DNA from: Spirosoma radiotolerans
Lineage (GTDB): Bacteria > Bacteroidota > Bacteroidia > Cytophagales > Spirosomataceae
Direction: 5' to 3'
Assembly: GCF_000974425.1 (NCBI RefSeq)
Contig: NZ_CP010429.1
Location: 3,472,001 to 3,536,000, forward strand
DNA length: 64,000 bases
Shown: positions 27,526 to 35,581 of the stretch, piece after piece
How positions within the stretch are numbered: position 1 is the stretch's first letter
How the letters are laid out: every line of letters begins with the position of its first letter
Notes under the pieces: model-generated
The model's input: the letters and a program-made list of their open reading frames with translations, nothing else
Told to the model about the DNA's origin: nothing
Database searches by the model: none
Program-made: the position numbers and the translations under genes

Positions 27526-28266
27526 CTATTCCCTCAGTAAGGCAGGTGAATCTTGCAGTAACCGCATCCGGTATGCATTCATAGCCGTTTGGCCGAGTTG
27601 GTTCACAAGTCGGTAGTTGACCACGATGCCAACAGCGGCTCCAATGCCGGGAATCAATTGCGCCATCTTGGCCAGATCAATGTAGTCACGGTATTCCTGC
27701 TGAAAGGTCAGCCAATCGAACTGATTGATGTCATTGGGTAACTGGCGGCTGTGCTCCGGCCAGTTGGCGATATGCTGATAAACCACCTGCCGACGCTCCT
27801 GACTCGAAAAGGCCAGTTGGAAAACGTACAAGATAAAAACCCGCTCGCGGTAATCGCTGGCAGAATACCCATAGAGGCTCGCTATTTCAAACAGCATTTT
27901 CATTTTCAAGCTGAGCAATAGCGGAAAATCAGCCAGGCCCAGCAGTATACCGCCCGCGCCCGTAACACCCCCTTCGGCGGCACTCGTTTTCTTGTAAAAT
28001 TCGATACGCCGGGCCACAGCCGCATCACGCTGAATCAATGTCTGACCGGCTACGGGGGGGCGATTCAGGAAATCAACCCCGAACAAAACCGCTCGGGTCA
28101 TCTGCTTGATAGTCGCCGTAATGAGGGCATGGATACGGTCCGGAATGATTCGGTTAATCCGCTTTTGTACCGATGTAGAAAGCCTCCCAAAGGTTGAGGG
28201 CGGCTTTTGCATGGCCTGCTGCCAACGAATCAGTTCGGTCTGGACGGCTTGTTCATATGGAGTCAT
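27526..28266 (-). CDS. EcsC family protein
   Basis: The 246-residue protein matches the EcsC family. Its core is a glycine-rich amphipathic stretch (SAAEGGVTGAGGILLGLADFPLLLSLKMKMLFEIASLYGYSA in overlapping pieces) and a second hydrophobic region AKMAQLIPGIGAAVGIVVNYRLVNQLGQTAMNAYRMR. The family is widespread and poorly understood; Bacillus EcsC is encoded with an ABC exporter. Here no transporter genes are adjacent. It is likely membrane-associated. It runs divergently from the L,D-transpeptidase gene at 28335, 68 bases away. Confidence 0.85.
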   Translation of the reverse strand: MTPYEQAVQTELIRWQQAMQKPPSTFGRLSTSVQKRINRIIPDRIHALITATIKQMTRAVLFGVDFLNRPPVAGQTLIQRDAAVARRIEFYKKTSAAEGGVTGAGGILLGLADFPLLLSLKMKMLFEIASLYGYSASDYRERVFILYVFQLAFSSQERRQVVYQHIANWPEHSRQLPNDINQFDWLTFQQEYRDYIDLAKMAQLIPGIGAAVGIVVNYRLVNQLGQTAMNAYRMRLLQDSPALLRE

Positions 28267-28334
28267 GCTGCTAATTTTGGCAAAAAAGTGGTATCTTCAT
28301 CGAATCAAAAGACCCGTAAGCTTGTTGAAATTAT

Positions 28335-29093
28335 ATGCATATTCATAAATCCCGACGTCGCAAGTTAGTAGGTATGATGAATGTCCTGGTTGTCATGGTG
28401 GCTCTGGTATTCATTTATTTTGCCAGCACCGGACACAAAACCATACCAGCCCCTACGACTAAACCCGTAGATGTTGCCACTAAGAAAACCAAAACCATTG
28501 CTCATCTGGATGTTTACGATCAGTTGAATCTGAGCAAAGTGGGCTTACAGAAAAGCGTTTTTGAATACGCCCTCCGCGGCTGGCAAAAAATCGACACGGC
28601 TAAATCAATGCTGACGATTGTTGATCTCAGCCAGCCTTCTTCCCACAAACGGTTGTATGTAGTTGACTTATTTCATAAGAAGCTACTATTTAATACCTAC
28701 GTTTCGCACGGACGTAATTCCGGCGATCTGGTGGCCAACCGGTTCTCCAATGCCCAATCGTCGTTTCAAAGCAGCCTGGGTTTTTATCAGACGCTCAATA
28801 CGTACATGGGCAAACACGGCCTTTCGCTGCAATTGAAAGGGCTGGAAAAAGGCTTTAACGATAATGTGTTCAACCGAAATATCGTTCTGCACGGAGCCGA
28901 TTACGTTTGTGAGGATATTATTCGCAAAACAGGTCGTCTCGGTCGTAGTCAGGGATGTCCGGCCGTACCGTATGCCGAATCGAAAGGCATCATTCAGGCT
29001 GTCAAGGGCGGTTCCTGCCTGTTCGTTTACTCGCCTAACCCCGATTACCTGAAACAATCCGCTTACTTAGCCAGCGAGTACACGTCTTTGTAA
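28335..29093 (+). CDS. L,D-transpeptidase, YkuD_2-type
   Basis: The 252-residue envelope protein has a basic N-terminus and a signal anchor (about 12-30). The catalytic domain ends in the L,D-transpeptidase signature: HGADYVCEDIIRKTGR, then SQGCPAVP with the nucleophilic cysteine. The SxGCP variant and the preceding SHGRNSGD and FSNAQSSFQSSLGFYQT segments are typical of the YkuD_2 group, in which the protein is little more than the catalytic domain. Substrates would be peptidoglycan stem peptides. Its last 31 bases overlap the end of the convergent L,D-transpeptidase gene. Confidence 0.88.
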   Translation: MHIHKSRRRKLVGMMNVLVVMVALVFIYFASTGHKTIPAPTTKPVDVATKKTKTIAHLDVYDQLNLSKVGLQKSVFEYALRGWQKIDTAKSMLTIVDLSQPSSHKRLYVVDLFHKKLLFNTYVSHGRNSGDLVANRFSNAQSSFQSSLGFYQTLNTYMGKHGLSLQLKGLEKGFNDNVFNRNIVLHGADYVCEDIIRKTGRLGRSQGCPAVPYAESKGIIQAVKGGSCLFVYSPNPDYLKQSAYLASEYTSL

Positions 29094-30262
29094 AAATGCA
29101 GCTTGCCGCTGGCATCAACATCGGCGATATTGTACGTAATAAAGACCGGAAACTTCTTTGGAATGGGGAGCGTACGGGGTTTCTGGTCAATTAAGCATTT
29201 GTTCATAAACGCAGCATCGAAGGTGTTGGCGCCTAATACCAGGTTAGCCAGTTCGACGGGTTTCTGAACACGCACACAGCCGTGGCTGCGCCAGTGATCT
29301 TTGGTACTCGTGAACAGGTCACGGCTATTTGTATCATGGAGGTAAATGGCCAGTGGGTTTGCCAGGTTGAACTTCAGCAACCCAAGTGAGTTCTCGCAAC
29401 CCGACGCCTGCCGAACACGGTACGGAAAATTCGTCTCGGATAGGCTCTCCCAGTCAATTTCTTCCGGGTCAACTTCGTGTTCCTTTTCGTCCAGAATCTG
29501 GAGATTCTGGTTGTAGATGTACGACAGGTCCCGTTTCATCCGGGGAAGCATTTCTTCCAAAGCAATGTTTTTCGGTACGTTCCAATACGGATACATGACA
29601 ATGTCCTGAATGTAAGTGGTCATGCAGGGCGTCATCTTATCCGGCTTACCCGAGATGACCTGCATCGGTAATAACCGTTTGCCGCTCCGGTCAAATACAT
29701 TCAACTCACCGGCCGGAATATTGACCAGCACAAATTGGTCAGGATCAAACCGATTGACGTACCGATAGAAATTAAGCGTCTGCCGAATTAACCGCAATGA
29801 GTCGGCCAGAGCTGGATTTCCGGTTCCTTGCTTGCGGATTCTGTTGTAATGTCCAACCAGTTGTTTGTAGGGTGTAAAGGTAGTCAGAGCCGCCAACGAA
29901 CTGGGTTCCGCTTTAGCAGACCAGTTGGAATCTACCGTTTCTTTCAGGCCGTTGAATGCCATGCGGGAAGGCTTCTTTCCGTAGCGAATCTCCATCATGA
30001 CATCCGCTAGAACTTCCTCATTATGGGCAACATCAGCGCTGAGTGTATAACGAGAGGTGTCAATCCCCATCGAGTCAGCGTACCGACATGCCTGGTGCAC
30101 TAACTGAGCGACCTGCCGGGCCGAGGCTTCTGATTTTTCCTTCTCAATTTTTGCCTGATCTGTCTTTTCGTCTTTGTTTGTGAACAGGTACTTTCCAACA
30201 AAGAACAGAACAACCAGACCCACAACCACTGCTACGCCAATTCCTATTCTTCGGTTATCCAT
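29063..30262 (-). CDS. L,D-transpeptidase, YcbB/LdtD-like
   Basis: The 399-residue protein has an N-terminal membrane anchor (about 7-28, VAVVVGLVVLFFVGKYLF), a helical scaffold, and a YkuD catalytic domain at about 190-370. The active-site block is YLHDTNSRDLFTSTKDHWRS followed by HGCVRVQKP, with the nucleophilic cysteine in HGC and the catalytic histidine just before it. The lid-containing layout resembles YcbB/LdtD, which makes 3-3 cross-links in peptidoglycan. It is convergent and overlapping with the YkuD_2-type enzyme, so the pair may limit each other's transcription. Confidence 0.88.
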   Translation of the reverse strand: MDNRRIGIGVAVVVGLVVLFFVGKYLFTNKDEKTDQAKIEKEKSEASARQVAQLVHQACRYADSMGIDTSRYTLSADVAHNEEVLADVMMEIRYGKKPSRMAFNGLKETVDSNWSAKAEPSSLAALTTFTPYKQLVGHYNRIRKQGTGNPALADSLRLIRQTLNFYRYVNRFDPDQFVLVNIPAGELNVFDRSGKRLLPMQVISGKPDKMTPCMTTYIQDIVMYPYWNVPKNIALEEMLPRMKRDLSYIYNQNLQILDEKEHEVDPEEIDWESLSETNFPYRVRQASGCENSLGLLKFNLANPLAIYLHDTNSRDLFTSTKDHWRSHGCVRVQKPVELANLVLGANTFDAAFMNKCLIDQKPRTLPIPKKFPVFITYNIADVDASGKLHFYKDVYSLAK

Positions 30263-30357
30263 GTGTATTTATTCAGTATGCTTACATCATATAACACCAA
30301 ATACCACTATTGGTTGTAACATTGCCGCCAAAAGCAGGTCCAGACGCCGTTAGCCAC

Positions 30358-31302
30358 TTGAGGAAGCCACGATATACACCCTTCATTTTTTCTGTTTTAG
30401 CGATCACGTCCCTCGCGTCCTGTCGGGTATTTAAAGCCCAGCCGCCAGCCAAATTGTCGGATACGTATTGCTCGCCCACGATTCAATATGCATATGATTC
30501 GACGCAACTGCCCCTGCCCAACATTCGGTTGATTCTTCAGGCCGACACCGGCCTAACGCGCCAGTACTCACAACACGACTTACTGCTAGCCAATGCGGTG
30601 GGCATTTTACCTTTGCTGAAGGACTTGACAAGACTGGAAAAAAGTGCGAAACTAGACGACCGTCTGGAAAGTATCCATAAACGGCAGCAAATTCTCAACC
30701 GCCTGCTGCTGGCTTCTACCCAAATCGCGGGACTAGCCGCCGAACTGGACTGCGAAGGCGAACGGGCCGACCAAATTGCCACGTATCTGGATCAGCACGA
30801 TACCAAACGCATTAGGCGGCTAACTATCTTATCCGTCGTGCTGGGCGCTGCAACAACCATAGCCACGGCTTTGATTCATGCCGATGGCGCCAATAAAGTG
30901 GTAGGTGTAAGCGGTGGGGTAATCAGCGCCGGATTCGGTGGACTGGCCGCTTTTTCGTCAAACCGCTCGGTGAATTTCCGGCATGAACGCAATCTATTGA
31001 CGGACATCTGGCTACAGCCCAAACAGTCGTCGGTGTATCCGCCCGTGGTTTGGTATGTACTGAATGAAACCCTGTTCAGCAACCTTGGCGACCATCCCAT
31101 TAGCTATAATATTCGTCAGCGCTGGCAGAACTATGTACTCGCTGATGTTCCGGCAACGCAGCCGGAACTATATTTTGGAAAGGGGGGCGATTATCAGGCC
31201 GACGATCTGCATAACCGGGCCAATATGCTCAACCAACTCCAGTCTTCTGTTCGATCCATCAATCAGGATTTACAAAGTCTAGTCCTAGCGCTGGCCCGGT
31301 AA
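30358..31302 (+). CDS. Hypothetical lipoprotein with glycine-rich membrane-like segment
   Basis: No known family is recognised. From a TTG at 30358 the protein has 314 residues and begins with a good lipoprotein signal (PFIFSVLAITSLASC, lipobox LASC). The frame also extends to a TTG at 30310, which would give an overlong N-region. A helical part (about 85-155, with KLDDRLESIHKRQQILNRLL) is followed by a glycine-zipper-like stretch TILSVVLGAATTIATALIHA and VVGVSGGVISAGFGGLAAF. A soluble C-terminal part of about 90 residues follows. It is divergent from the LdtD-like gene, suggesting an envelope role. Its stop is next to a perfect bidirectional terminator. Confidence 0.7.
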   Translation: MRKPRYTPFIFSVLAITSLASCRVFKAQPPAKLSDTYCSPTIQYAYDSTQLPLPNIRLILQADTGLTRQYSQHDLLLANAVGILPLLKDLTRLEKSAKLDDRLESIHKRQQILNRLLLASTQIAGLAAELDCEGERADQIATYLDQHDTKRIRRLTILSVVLGAATTIATALIHADGANKVVGVSGGVISAGFGGLAAFSSNRSVNFRHERNLLTDIWLQPKQSSVYPPVVWYVLNETLFSNLGDHPISYNIRQRWQNYVLADVPATQPELYFGKGGDYQADDLHNRANMLNQLQSSVRSINQDLQSLVLALAR

Positions 31303-31303
31303 C

Positions 31304-31352
31304 AAAACGCCGAAGTCCAGAAAGCAATTGCTTTCTGGACTTCGGCGTTTTT
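31304..31352. terminator. Bidirectional terminator, 48-bp perfect palindrome
   Basis: Arms of 24 bp (AAAACGCCGAAGTCCAGAAA then GCAA, and complement) meet without a spacer, centred at 31327/31328. The A-run on one side and T-run on the other give a terminator in both directions between the two convergent genes. Confidence 0.9.
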
Positions 31353-31366
31353 GGGTTTATACCAAT

Positions 31367-31945
31367 TTATTGCTTGGACGCCGTTGGCATCAGTACGGTA
31401 TCGATTGAATGGACGATACCGTTTGTGGCTTCAACATCGGCCTGGTTGATAGTCGCCGTATTTCCTGCCCCGTCGGTAATGGTTAGGTTATCGCCCTGCT
31501 TGCCTACCGTCAGCGTTCCGCCCGTAACGGTTTTTAATTTCTGACCGTCCTGCAACTGGTCGGCGGTAAACTTGCCCTTCACCACGTGATAGGCCAGCAG
31601 TTTTATCAATTTAGGTTTGCCTTCGGGCTTCCATAATTCAGCCACTGATTCGGACGGGAGTTTTTCAAAAGCCTCATTGGTTGGAGCAAAAACGGTATAA
31701 GGTCCTTTGCCGCTGGCCTGCTCGGTTAAGCCTGATACGCGCAAAGCCCGAAACAAGATCGTGTGGTTGGCCGATTTGGCAGCACTAATTGCCAGGTCCT
31801 TTCCCGTCGACGTGCCCGTCTTGGCCGTTGTCGTCGTTGTAGTGGTTTGGCTTGCTGAGTTCTGACTTTGTGCAACAACAAAAGTGTGCGAACCCACCAA
31901 TAGTGTAAATGATAATGCCAAGCCTAAAAACGGTGTCTTATTCAT
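31367..31945 (-). CDS. Fasciclin (FAS1) domain secreted protein
   Basis: The 192-residue protein has a signal peptide (about 1-25, ending FVVAQ), a Ser/Thr-rich spacer (SASQTTTTTTTAKTGTST) and one FAS1 domain (about 50-190). Both conserved FAS1 segments are visible: H1 in GPYTVFAPTNEAFEKLP and H2 in GIVHSIDTVLMP, with the YH motif as LLAYHVVKG. FAS1 proteins are cell-surface adhesion or matrix proteins. It is transcribed convergently to the lipoprotein gene and shares its bidirectional terminator. Confidence 0.93.
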   Translation of the reverse strand: MNKTPFLGLALSFTLLVGSHTFVVAQSQNSASQTTTTTTTAKTGTSTGKDLAISAAKSANHTILFRALRVSGLTEQASGKGPYTVFAPTNEAFEKLPSESVAELWKPEGKPKLIKLLAYHVVKGKFTADQLQDGQKLKTVTGGTLTVGKQGDNLTITDGAGNTATINQADVEATNGIVHSIDTVLMPTASKQ

Positions 31946-32087
31946 TTGGATTTAGTTAGAAATAAAACATTCGGCTTGTTGTGCAGACAAGCCCGGAACA
32001 ACCGCTCCGATTTGTTGATTAAACGGTCAGATCACCCCAGAAAATTGTTCAGGAAGGGAAGAAACTGAGTGAAAGGGACACAATAGG

Positions 32088-34487
32088 TTAATGAATAACT
32101 GACAATTGGCCTCGGTAAGTCGTGTTCAACGGTTTGTTACCAGTCTTAATCTGATAAGTATAGACCCCGGTTTGCACAGTTGCCTGCTTGTAGGTCCCGT
32201 CCCAGGGGCGTTCATATCCCCTGGAATAAAAGATAAGTTCGCCCCAACGACTATAAATCGACACTTCGGCTTGCGGGAAAGAACCAATGTTAGGAATTAC
32301 CCATGAATCGTTCATGCCATCGGCATTGGGCGAGAACGCCGACGGAATGTATAGAGGCTCGCTTACCTCAACCAGCACACTAAAGGTAGCGACGCAGCCA
32401 CTTACACCGACGGCCGTTAACTGATAGGGCGTCGTTTCAACCGGGCTGGCCTCAGGGCTGGCGACATCTGCCTGACTAAGAGCCGCTGGCGGACTCCATT
32501 CGTATCGACTAATCGGCTCATCACTCTGGGTTACAAGTTGAACCGTGGCCCCTTTTACGATACCATACGTAGTCTGGCCACTTAGCACAGGCCCTCCCGA
32601 TACAACGGCCCAACGATCCGCCGACACCCGACAACCCTCGGACGATGTAATCGTGTACGTCAGTTCATGCCGACCCACTCCAGCCAATGCGGGCTCGAAC
32701 GTGTTAGCTTTCACCCCAGCGCCCGCATAAATCCCCCCCGCCGGTTGCCCCTGTAAGGAAATTGGCGCAGGATACGTAATGCAAACGGGCGCAATAGAAT
32801 CGAACTGCACCGCCGGGCGGTCAAACTGGCCCAGCACATAGGGATTGGAAACGGCGGTGCAACCCGTTGGCGCCGTGACCGTAACCTGATACGTTCCTGC
32901 CTGACTTGCCGTGACCTGGCTTTGGGTATCTGCTAATTTGGCGCCGTCACGCTGCCAGGTATAGCTGTTGCCACTCGCCGATACGACCGTTAGCTGGACG
33001 GATGAATCGGGGCAAATTTTGGCCGCCGAGGCATTAAGCTGCGCTACAGGTCGATTATTTATCGTTACTTGAAGGCTATCAAGCCCATCGCATTCGGCTA
33101 CAGATGATTTTGTCAGCACCCGATAGGTTCCGGACTGATAGACCCGTAGTGTAGCCTGCTCTCCGGCAATCGCCTGCCCATCCCGACGCCATTGGTATTG
33201 CGTACCGGGCTGTCCGTCGGCCTGTATCGTAACCGTGTCACCGGCACAGTAAGGGGCTGGCGTTCCTACCGAAAGTTTAACGGCGGCTGTTTTCGACACC
33301 GCCACTTTCACCGCCTGCGACACCGTATCGTTGGCACAAACTTTGGCCTGACTCTTGACGACGGTATACACACCCGACTCCGCAACCTGAAGCGTGTCGG
33401 TTACTGACCCCCTGATGTTAATGCCATCTTTCTGCCACTGGTAGGCCCAAACCGAATTTTTCTCGACGCTGAGCACCAGTGGTTTCGTACTGCACCAGTT
33501 AATTTCAGCCGTTGACTTTCCATCGGCCAGCACAACGGCCGGGGGCGGTGTATTCTTAGAACAATCGACAACGGGGAGTTGGAAATCCCGACGCACAACC
33601 CCGATCAACACCCCATTCCGGTATTCTTCACACTGAACAGTGAACAAATAAAGCCCTTCCTGACTAGCCCGTACCGACAGCTGACCTGTTGCCGGGTCAA
33701 TACGCAACGCTGGATTACCCGGAATTATGTTCGACAGACTGTATCCCGGTGCCCACGATATAAGGGGATAGGTGGCTCGTGGCGACTGGTCTATGCTGTT
33801 GGGGACACCCCGGTTTGTGTAGCCGTTCAGGGGTGTCACCAGCGAGTACTTGAGTTGATCCCCATCCACATCTGTGGCCCCGGCGTTGAATGTAAACGAC
33901 TTATTTATGCAGATGTAGCTTCCATTCGGCAACCGAAAATCAGGAGCCGAGTTTTTAAAACTCACTCCATTTTTCATCATTGCCGGAAATTCCAGGTAAA
34001 AGACCATACCAACACCGGCAGCGATACTGCTGTTCACGTTCGTCAGATTATCCGTTCGGCAGCAGCGTTCCCAAACCATGTAGTAGCCGCCGGGGTCCGT
34101 GTATTTCTGGGTATCGAACTGATAGGTTGTATAATATTTTGCCTGTGTAAATTCTAACTTACGAAGGGTTGCGCAGGCAGCGTTATCGAAGGTGAGCGGA
34201 AGTGTTTCCTGAAGATCGAGTTCAATTCGTTCAATTAGAACTGGGTTCTGCTTCCGGTAAATGAGCAAGGTAACGGAGGCATCCCGATTACCGGCACTCG
34301 TTTTGGTTTGGTCCCAATATTGATTTAACTGCAACAGAAAAAGGCCGGGCGTTGTGCCAACCGCATGCATGCTTACATCTCCCCCAATGATGTGCGTTGC
34401 CCGAACGCTGAACGACAAGAGCGTACCGACAACCAACATCAATACCCTCTTTAATTCGGGGGACATTCCGCTCTTCACCCGTTGCAT
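32088..34487 (-). CDS. Large secreted protein with gliding motility-associated (CHU_C) C-terminal domain
   Basis: The 799-residue protein has a signal peptide (about 10-30, ending VRATH) and an N-terminal ATHIIGGDVSMHAVG domain typical of large Bacteroidota surface proteins. Its middle consists of repeated Ig-like beta modules (several copies of a W-Q-x-D/W-x-R-D-G pattern: YQWQKDGINI, YQWRRDGQAI and YTWQRDGAKL). It ends in the CHU_C type B sorting domain: YIPSAFSPNADGMNDSW, then SIYSRWGELIFYSRGYERPWDG and GVYTYQIKT. This marks it as a type IX secretion substrate exported to or beyond the cell surface. Function is probably adhesion or matrix; no enzyme domain is seen. Confidence 0.92.
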   Translation of the reverse strand: MQRVKSGMSPELKRVLMLVVGTLLSFSVRATHIIGGDVSMHAVGTTPGLFLLQLNQYWDQTKTSAGNRDASVTLLIYRKQNPVLIERIELDLQETLPLTFDNAACATLRKLEFTQAKYYTTYQFDTQKYTDPGGYYMVWERCCRTDNLTNVNSSIAAGVGMVFYLEFPAMMKNGVSFKNSAPDFRLPNGSYICINKSFTFNAGATDVDGDQLKYSLVTPLNGYTNRGVPNSIDQSPRATYPLISWAPGYSLSNIIPGNPALRIDPATGQLSVRASQEGLYLFTVQCEEYRNGVLIGVVRRDFQLPVVDCSKNTPPPAVVLADGKSTAEINWCSTKPLVLSVEKNSVWAYQWQKDGINIRGSVTDTLQVAESGVYTVVKSQAKVCANDTVSQAVKVAVSKTAAVKLSVGTPAPYCAGDTVTIQADGQPGTQYQWRRDGQAIAGEQATLRVYQSGTYRVLTKSSVAECDGLDSLQVTINNRPVAQLNASAAKICPDSSVQLTVVSASGNSYTWQRDGAKLADTQSQVTASQAGTYQVTVTAPTGCTAVSNPYVLGQFDRPAVQFDSIAPVCITYPAPISLQGQPAGGIYAGAGVKANTFEPALAGVGRHELTYTITSSEGCRVSADRWAVVSGGPVLSGQTTYGIVKGATVQLVTQSDEPISRYEWSPPAALSQADVASPEASPVETTPYQLTAVGVSGCVATFSVLVEVSEPLYIPSAFSPNADGMNDSWVIPNIGSFPQAEVSIYSRWGELIFYSRGYERPWDGTYKQATVQTGVYTYQIKTGNKPLNTTYRGQLSVIH

Positions 34488-34646
34488 AACGCCAGTGCCG
34501 ATTAATTAATGTTGTACAGTCAGCTTCACAAAAAAACAATACTGAATATACAAACAGTGATAGCACTAATGCGTCATTCGGCTAAAGCCTATTTATCCTA
34601 TGGTACTTTAGAGTAATATTAGTAAGACAAGTATGTACAAAAAAAC
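34488..34646. other. Gap upstream of the CHU_C gene
   Basis: The 159 bases between the CHU_C gene start and the small membrane protein show no gene, TAnnTTTG element or strong repeat. Confidence 0.4.
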
Positions 34647-34772
34647 TTATTTGGAGAGGATACCTTTGGCAATAAGGTATGGAATCAAAAGCCAGAGCAG
34701 TCCTTTGATCAGAAAGAAAAGAAAGCCGCCCCAGCCGACGCGTCTGAGCCAAAATTTGAACCGCTCATTCAT
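34647..34772 (-). CDS. Very small membrane protein (41 residues)
   Basis: ATG 34772 to TAA 34647 encodes a 41-residue peptide. It starts basic (NERFKFWLRRVGWGG) and then forms one strongly hydrophobic helix (FLFFLIKGLLWLLIPYLIAKG) with a Lys end. Composition and clean start and stop suggest a real small protein rather than chance. A TAAAGATA block (TATCTTTA on the minus strand) lies at 34784-34777, so the message may be nearly leaderless. The ending IAKGIL resembles IAKGLL of the small protein at 3032-3196. No family is recognised. Confidence 0.6.
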   Translation of the reverse strand: MNERFKFWLRRVGWGGFLFFLIKGLLWLLIPYLIAKGILSK

Positions 34773-35036
34773 AGCCTAAAGATAGTAATTTCCAATTGCC
34801 TGGTTTATTTCGCAACGGCGCTCGCCTTGCCACAGTCTGACCAACTCCAGCCAAAACGGATGATCTGACGGGAACAGCGGACGGATAATGTAAACTTAAG
34901 TCAGGGTCGTTTAGGAACCAACAAAATACCTTTGGATAGCCTTAAAACGCGGTTCCGATAAATTATCCCAAAAATAAAAGCAACTTTGCCCGCTCGTTTG
35001 TTAGTCATAAAGAATCATTTTAGGGCAGAACCAATC
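34773..35036. other. Gap upstream of the FKBP gene
   Basis: Nothing coding is seen. A plus-strand TACCTTTG lies at 34927-34934 and is the best promoter candidate for the FKBP gene, giving a leader of about 95 bases. Confidence 0.45.
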
Positions 35037-35504
35037 ATGAATATTACAAAAGACAAAGTTGCCGCCATCCACTATACCTTGCGTGATAGTAACGGTAACA
35101 TACTGGATTCCAGCCAGGGGCGAGATCCCTTGTATTACCTGCATGGCGCAAACAACCTGATTCCGGGTATGGAAGAAGGGCTGGAAGGCCGCACAAAAGG
35201 CGACGTACTGAAATTAGACGTCGATCCGGAGAAAGGATACGGCAAACGTGATCCTCAACTGGTAGAAGAGGTACCAATCAAGGCGTTTGGTGGGCAGAAG
35301 GTTGAAGTAGGCATGCAGTTTGAAGCTAACGATGGCCAGGTAATTACGGTAACCAATGTTGGCCCGGAAACCGTAACCGTCGATGCGAACCATCCTTTAG
35401 CCGATCAGAGCTTACATTTCGATGTTGAAGTGATTGACGTTCGGGACGCAACCTCCGATGAACTCTCGCACGGCCACGTTCACGGCCCCGGCGGGCATCA
35501 TTAA
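35037..35504 (+). CDS. slyD: FKBP-type peptidyl-prolyl isomerase, SlyD-like
   Basis: The 155-residue protein belongs to the SlyD branch of FKBPs. It shows VAAIHYTLRDSNGNILDSS, PLYYLHGANNLIPGMEEGLEG with an inserted-in-flap domain (about 70-120) between the two FKBP halves, and GKRDPQLVEEVP. The tail HGHVHGPGGHH is histidine-rich, as in metal-binding SlyD proteins. The enzyme isomerises proline peptide bonds and acts as a chaperone in the cytoplasm. The open frame begins at 34986, but MNITKDKVAAIHY at 35037 is the family start. Its stop is followed at once by a palindrome. Confidence 0.93.
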   Translation: MNITKDKVAAIHYTLRDSNGNILDSSQGRDPLYYLHGANNLIPGMEEGLEGRTKGDVLKLDVDPEKGYGKRDPQLVEEVPIKAFGGQKVEVGMQFEANDGQVITVTNVGPETVTVDANHPLADQSLHFDVEVIDVRDATSDELSHGHVHGPGGHH

Positions 35505-35507
35505 CCC

Positions 35508-35555
35508 GTTAGTCGTTTGTGGTTTGTCGAAACGAACGAACCACAAACGACTAAC
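35508..35555. repeat. Intergenic palindrome after slyD
   Basis: GTTAGTCGTTTGTGGTT (35508-35524) and its exact complement (35539-35555) are 17-bp arms around a 14-base loop. The arms contain the shared core TTTGTGGTT. No T-run follows. Confidence 0.8.
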
Positions 35556-35561
35556 CATTCT

Positions 35562-35569
35562 TATCTTTG
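35562..35569 (+). promoter_or_regulatory. -7 promoter element for the Sua5 gene; decides the start
   Basis: TATCTTTG matches TAnnTTTG. It overlaps the upstream GTG (35567) of the open frame, so transcription starts after that codon and the ATG at 35582 must be used. Confidence 0.6.
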
Positions 35570-35581
35570 TGCCACAAACTC

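Noticed and set aside
27387-27584. 65-codon plus-strand frame
   Set aside because: It crosses repeat hairpins and the end of the EcsC gene; composition does not look coding.
33579-34157. 192-codon plus-strand frame
   Set aside because: It is antisense to the CHU_C-domain protein and has no domain.
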